A stretch of 24,942 nt of DNA from Trachelipus rathkii. Taxonomy: Eukaryota; Arthropoda; Malacostraca; Isopoda; Trachelipodidae. Position 1 is the first letter of the stretch. The number at the start of each line of letters is the position of its first letter. The DNA lies in contig JABUQX010118914.1 in assembly GCA_015478945.1 (NCBI GenBank), positions 1 through 24,942 of the forward strand. Direction: 5' to 3'. The notes below the pieces were generated by a model that saw only the letters and a list, made by a program, of their open reading frames with translations, ran no database searches and was not told where the DNA came from. Below, one piece after another: positions 21,191 through 24,942 of the stretch. A program made the position numbers and the translations under genes.

Positions 21191-21467
21191 CCACCTTCAT
21201 TGTACGATATGCCTAGTGTGAGGACGCCGTCAGGTCTTGTGAAGCCATAGGGGTGTGATATTTTTTAACCCTGTTATCTTTCCGACTAGCCCCCAATTTA
21301 AGGGCATGGAGAGGGGGGGGCTTTCCTTTTGTTTGACTTACATCACGTTCTTTTACTACTTTTCTATTTCAGTGTATGTTGCGTCACCTTACAATGAGAT
21401 AGATCTGATTTATTGATGGAGTTATGATACTAAGCATGGTTTCAATGAATGTATGACCGATGATGAG
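21191..21467 (+). mobile_element. Probable 3' UTR of the LINE pseudogene
   Basis: About 275 bp after the last protein-like segment, ending tgaatgtatgaccgatgatgagaa immediately before a TA array. A 3' UTR ending in a simple repeat is consistent with the other LINE in the window. A G8 run lies at ~21312-21320. The boundary is inferred, not proven. Confidence 0.5.
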
Positions 21468-21765
21468 AATATATATATAAGTATAAATATAATATAATAT
21501 ATATACTAATATATATACTATTTACTTGATATATGAGTATATATATATCTATGATTATATCTATATTATCCCACTATATATATATATATAATATATATAT
21601 TATATGATATATATTATTATATATATAATATATATATATTCTATATATACTATATAATATATATTTATATTTATTACTATATATATATTATATAACATAA
21701 TTATATATATATATTCTAATATCTATATAATATATATATCTTAATTATATATATATATAATATCA
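21468..21765. repeat. Degenerate (TA)n array
   Basis: TA runs broken by ACTAATA, CTATAAT and TTATTA words. It is much less pure than the arrays at 81 or 5500. Confidence 0.9.
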
Positions 21766-21950
21766 GATATTTTCATAACTTGTCAGAACTGCTCTCAGAA
21801 AGATTAGTATCAACAATTCAATTTTCTTAATTTTTGATTGATCAATCAATCTATCAACGACATAAATAACCAGTCCACATACACACGTGCACGCACCTAC
21901 ACACACATACATATCTCTTTATTGCTTCGTCACTACACACACATATGATA
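21766..21950. other. Short complex sequence with (CA)n
   Basis: Contains the palindromic word ttgattgatcaatcaat (21835-21851) and CA-rich sequence (21877-21912, 21933-21943). No gene. Confidence 0.7.
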
Positions 21951-22610
21951 TATTCTATCATATATTTATATTTATTATATTAATAATTATATATAACTAA
22001 TATTATTAATATATATATAATATTCTAATAATTATATATATTACTATATTATATAATATATATACCTTATTATCTATATATATATATTATTATATATAAT
22101 ATATATATATATACTATATAATATAATTATATATTATATATATAAATATAATTAATATCTTATATATAGTATTATTAATTATAATAAAATTAAAAATATA
22201 TATATATTCATATTAATAATATATATATGATATATAACATATATATATCCTTATTCTATACTATATAACAAGTCGGTTTGATAACTTATATTATATATAA
22301 CTTATTTACGTTATATTATTAACTACTTTAATTATAATTTACTACATCACGCTGATATAGGTCATATTTGACTGTGGAATACATTAATTCCACACTCTAT
22401 ATATATTATAATAATATAGGCTATATATATATATATATTATATAATTAATATACCTCTTCCCCAATTATATATAATATATTAACATTTATATATATATAT
22501 TATATTTATTATATATTATAAAGCTATTCATATACTCCATATTACTATTATATATATATATATATAATATTATCCATATTATATATATGTTATAATATAT
22601 GGAATTCATT
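21951..22610. repeat. Degenerate (TA)n/AT-rich array
   Basis: Nearly all A and T, with short complex islands at about 22270-22290 and 22345-22400. No gene. Confidence 0.88.
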
Positions 22611-22635
22611 TCATAAGCAGTTGACCTCCGTTATA

Positions 22636-22714
22636 TTAGGTTAGGTTTAATTTGGTTATAGGCTAGGTTAGGTAGGTTAGGTTAGGTTAGGTTTAGGCTA
22701 GGTTTAGGTTAGGT
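22636..22714 (+). repeat. Interstitial (TTAGG)n block, degenerate
   Basis: About a dozen TTAGG or TTTAGG/TAGG/CTAGG units, same strand orientation as the block at 12435. More decayed, with TTTAATTTGG and TATAGG interruptions. Confidence 0.88.
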
Positions 22715-22893
22715 CAGCAAACGTTTAATGTATTTTACCTTAAAATTATTAAAAATAACGATACAGGGGTGATGGGGATTGCAATCTTTCCGCGCCTCTC
22801 TCGAGTTTCATTAATTACTGCTTATACAATATGCCCTATCTCTACATATCATATACTATATATATATGAGTGTATATATTAATATATATCATA

Positions 22894-22924
<31 letters not shown>

Positions 22925-23280
22925 GATATATCCTCTATATATATATATATATATAATATATATTTATTATGTATACCTAAAGATAAAAAATAAATATATA
23001 TTAATAAGAAACACAAAATAAATTGATTATGTTTCCTTGATTAAATATTTGACTTTGAACTCTATGGACAATGTTAGGTTTTGGTAACATCAATATATAT
23101 AATATTATATATAATACTATATATATATTATATATATATATATAGTATTATTAATATATTATATTATATGTATTATAATATATAATATGTATTAATTATC
23201 TCTAGAATTATGTATTTATTCTTATAAAATAATTTATATATATAATTTATATATATATATTATCTTATATATATATATTC
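22715..23280. other. AT-rich DNA with (TA)n tracts, no gene seen
   Basis: TA tracts at about 22850-22970 and 23090-23280 flank a complex AT-rich stretch (22975-23090). Confidence 0.8.
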
Positions 23281-24200
23281 CGTACTTGTCGTCTGAGAAT
23301 GGAAGCGGCTTCAAAAGGCACAGGGAGGAGAAATGGGAACAACAACTAGGGACGGACTGAAGAAGAAGGCAGAAATTCCAAGCAGACGATCTGCTTAGCA
23401 GTTCCTAATGTTTATATTGCCTCAGAGAAGAAGAAAGTATTTCGCATGATTGTGGCTAGATTTTACAGCTAGTGAAAGAAACTTAGATAAAATGAAGAAA
23501 ATATTGTTATTAATTAAATAAAAATTAAAAGTGAAATTAAAATCAAAATCTTTTATCATTACAAAATTAATTTTTTAACCGTGAAGAAGGAGCATCAAAA
23601 TTTTTATGTTCGTTCCTCTTTCAATATTTTATAAATTCGTTATCAATAATTGCTGAGGATTTAAAAGTAACAAATTTTTATAGCTTTTTCTTTTTAAATT
23701 TAAAAACAATTTTTGAATTTAAATTATAAAAATTGCACTGAAATTTGGGCGCCAAAGATGAAGTGGTGCAATTTTTCGACCGAAGGTCGTTATAGGAAGA
23801 TATTTCTTCGGGCATGGTTATAGGTGGCGAGAGGACAGGGCCTAGCCCAACCCGATCCTTTCCTTTTGCTTGTTATTCTACTCCCCTTTGGACCCAGTAG
23901 TTAGAATCTTTTGGCCTAGAAGCAAAGATCCTCTGGAGGGAGCTCCTCCTCTGCTAAGACAGAGTTTTGAGGCCAATAATGGACAGAAGATGGCTAGTTC
24001 CTCACTGGTGAAAGGGCGAAATCCTACCGTGTGAGGTGGTTTAAACTTTCGAGGACTGGCGTCGGAAACCATTTCGCTGAGAAATGTTTTTTTCTAAAGT
24101 GATCTAGGGTTAAGCGTTTGCGGGCCAGACAGATGAAGATGCTGGTCCTGCAGGGCGGAAAGCCCCCCCCCTGTGCCCTTGGGAGTTGTTTATGAAGGAA
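23281..24200. other. Complex island of unknown nature
   Basis: 23281-23480 and 23740-24190 are balanced sequence separated by AT-rich DNA. At 23878-24072 the minus strand is open for 64 codons. A plus frame ending at about 24030 is open over the same DNA and reads LLFYSPLDPVVRIFWPRS, then LRQSFEANNGQKMASSS. I recognise neither. A C9 run lies near 24164. The purine-rich patch at 23290-23390 has no open frame of interest. Confidence 0.35.
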
Positions 24201-24675
24201 TTAATATATATATAATATATATGATGAGATAATAATAGTATTATATATATATAGTTATATATATATAATTATATATAAGTAGATATATATAATAATAGTA
24301 TATAATTATATATATAATACTATAATATATAATAAAAGCAATTTCCCCAAATATCTATATATATAATTATTATATATAAATAATTATATATATATATATA
24401 ATATTATTATATATTGTATATGATATATGATATATATATATTATATAATTAATTAATATATATTAATATTATATAATTATATATTATATTATTATAGTAT
24501 ATATATATTATTATTTATAAGTTTAATATTTATTATCTACATATTTATATATAAATCATATATAATATATAATGTTATATATATATATATAATATATATA
24601 GTTCGACTAAAAATACGGATATATTATATAATATGATATAGTATATTATATATATATAAATAGTATATATAGTTA
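24201..24675. repeat. Degenerate (TA)n array beside LINE copy B
   Basis: TA-rich array holding the short word aagcaatttccccaaatat (24336-24354), the reverse complement of the word beside the LINE copy A array at 12156-12175 apart from one extra C/G. Confidence 0.9.
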
Positions 24676-24756
24676 TATTTTTTAGCTTGACCACCTGCCG
24701 ATGACTGTGGCAGAGTCAATCAAGGAGGGGGTTGTTTTAACGTTCAAATATTCGTC
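24676..24756 (-). mobile_element. LINE copy B 3' UTR
   Basis: The reverse complement reads gacgaatatttgaacgttaa, then ccccctccttgattgactctgcc, then catcggcaggtggtcaagc, aligning along its length with the 3' UTR of copy A (11827-11898). Confidence 0.75.
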
Positions 24757-24942
24757 CTACGCAACATTACGCAATGAGCCACAGACGCAGGCCGCTTAGT
24801 GAGGGAAGATTTATTGAGTAACTGAAACAACAGAAGATGGAGAGAATCTCCACAGAACAAGTTGGCAGGAAGAAGGAGCACCGCAGCGAAGACAAGTGCT
24901 GGAGTTACTAACATCAACACACAACTCATGTGCTAGACACAG
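24757..24942 (-). pseudogene. C-terminal end of non-LTR retrotransposon ORF2 (copy B), partial at window end
   Basis: This is the same family as 11599-11826 in opposite orientation. In the homologous phases the minus strand gives HELCVDVSNSS, LRCGAPSS, then VLWRFSPSSVVSVTQ, stops, then ACVCGSLRNVA and a stop at 24759-24757. Compared with copy A it has several one-base indels (for example VLWNSLPSSVF becomes VLWRFSPSSVV), so it is dead. The 61-codon open frame at 24744-24929 on this strand is in the wrong phase for the ORF2 protein. The element continues beyond position 24942. Confidence 0.8.

Noticed and set aside
20319..21200. Minus-strand frames at 20319-20528 and 20976-21200
   Set aside because: They are antisense shadows of the plus-strand LINE reverse transcriptase pseudogene.

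Overview
This window looks like non-coding nuclear DNA from an arthropod, and I would guess a decapod crustacean. That is an inference. It rests on the very high density of (TA)n, (TTA)n, (GT)n and pentanucleotide microsatellites, two interstitial blocks of the arthropod telomere motif TTAGG, tRNA-like repeat units, and remnants of Penelope-like and non-LTR retroelements. No operons, ribosome binding sites or dense gene packing are present. I found no intact, recognisable host protein gene, rRNA gene, functional tRNA gene or CRISPR array. Most long open frames are translations of microsatellites (poly-Tyr/Ile or poly-Asn) or chance frames.

Layout: 1-1146 is AT-rich sequence with two (TA)n tracts and a G/C-rich transposon-end-like patch. 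1148-3058 is a tandem array of about six full copies and one partial copy of a ~305-bp unit. Each copy carries a tRNA-like block with A-box and B-box on the minus strand. 3059-3440 is a GC-richer unclassified island. 3442-5574 holds (TA)n, a degenerate T-rich repeat, (GT)n and a ~54-bp AT-rich minisatellite that is split by ~680 bp of (TA)n. 5575-9060 is mostly unannotatable AT-rich DNA, with a duplicated block at 6330 and 6731 followed by (TTA)n. 9150-9210 has G-runs and a hairpin.

9428-10900 is a decayed Penelope-like element. It has a reverse transcriptase with YVDD and a downstream GIY-YIG endonuclease with CxxC and YIGET motifs, broken by frameshifts, and then a possible decayed hammerhead ribozyme. 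11599-11893 is the C-terminal end of a non-LTR retrotransposon ORF2 plus 3' UTR. A second copy of the same family lies in opposite orientation at 24676-24942, at the window end. 19657-21190 is a different non-LTR reverse transcriptase pseudogene with many stops and a YPDD catalytic box. Blocks of (TTAGG)n are at 12435-12472 and 22636-22714. The rest (13.2-18 kb, 21.2-24.7 kb) is AT-rich or TA-microsatellite DNA with a few complex islands (14.6-15.3, 15.4-15.74, 17.4-18.05, 23.3-24.19 kb) that I could not identify.

The connecting theme is retroelement 3' ends abutting simple-repeat arrays. Both copies of the first LINE and the second LINE end at (TA)n, and the duplicated block at 6.3/6.7 kb ends at (TTA)n. 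One LINE family shows the same order (LINE end, TA array, short conserved box) in both copies. This suggests microsatellite seeding by retroelement tails, followed by expansion.
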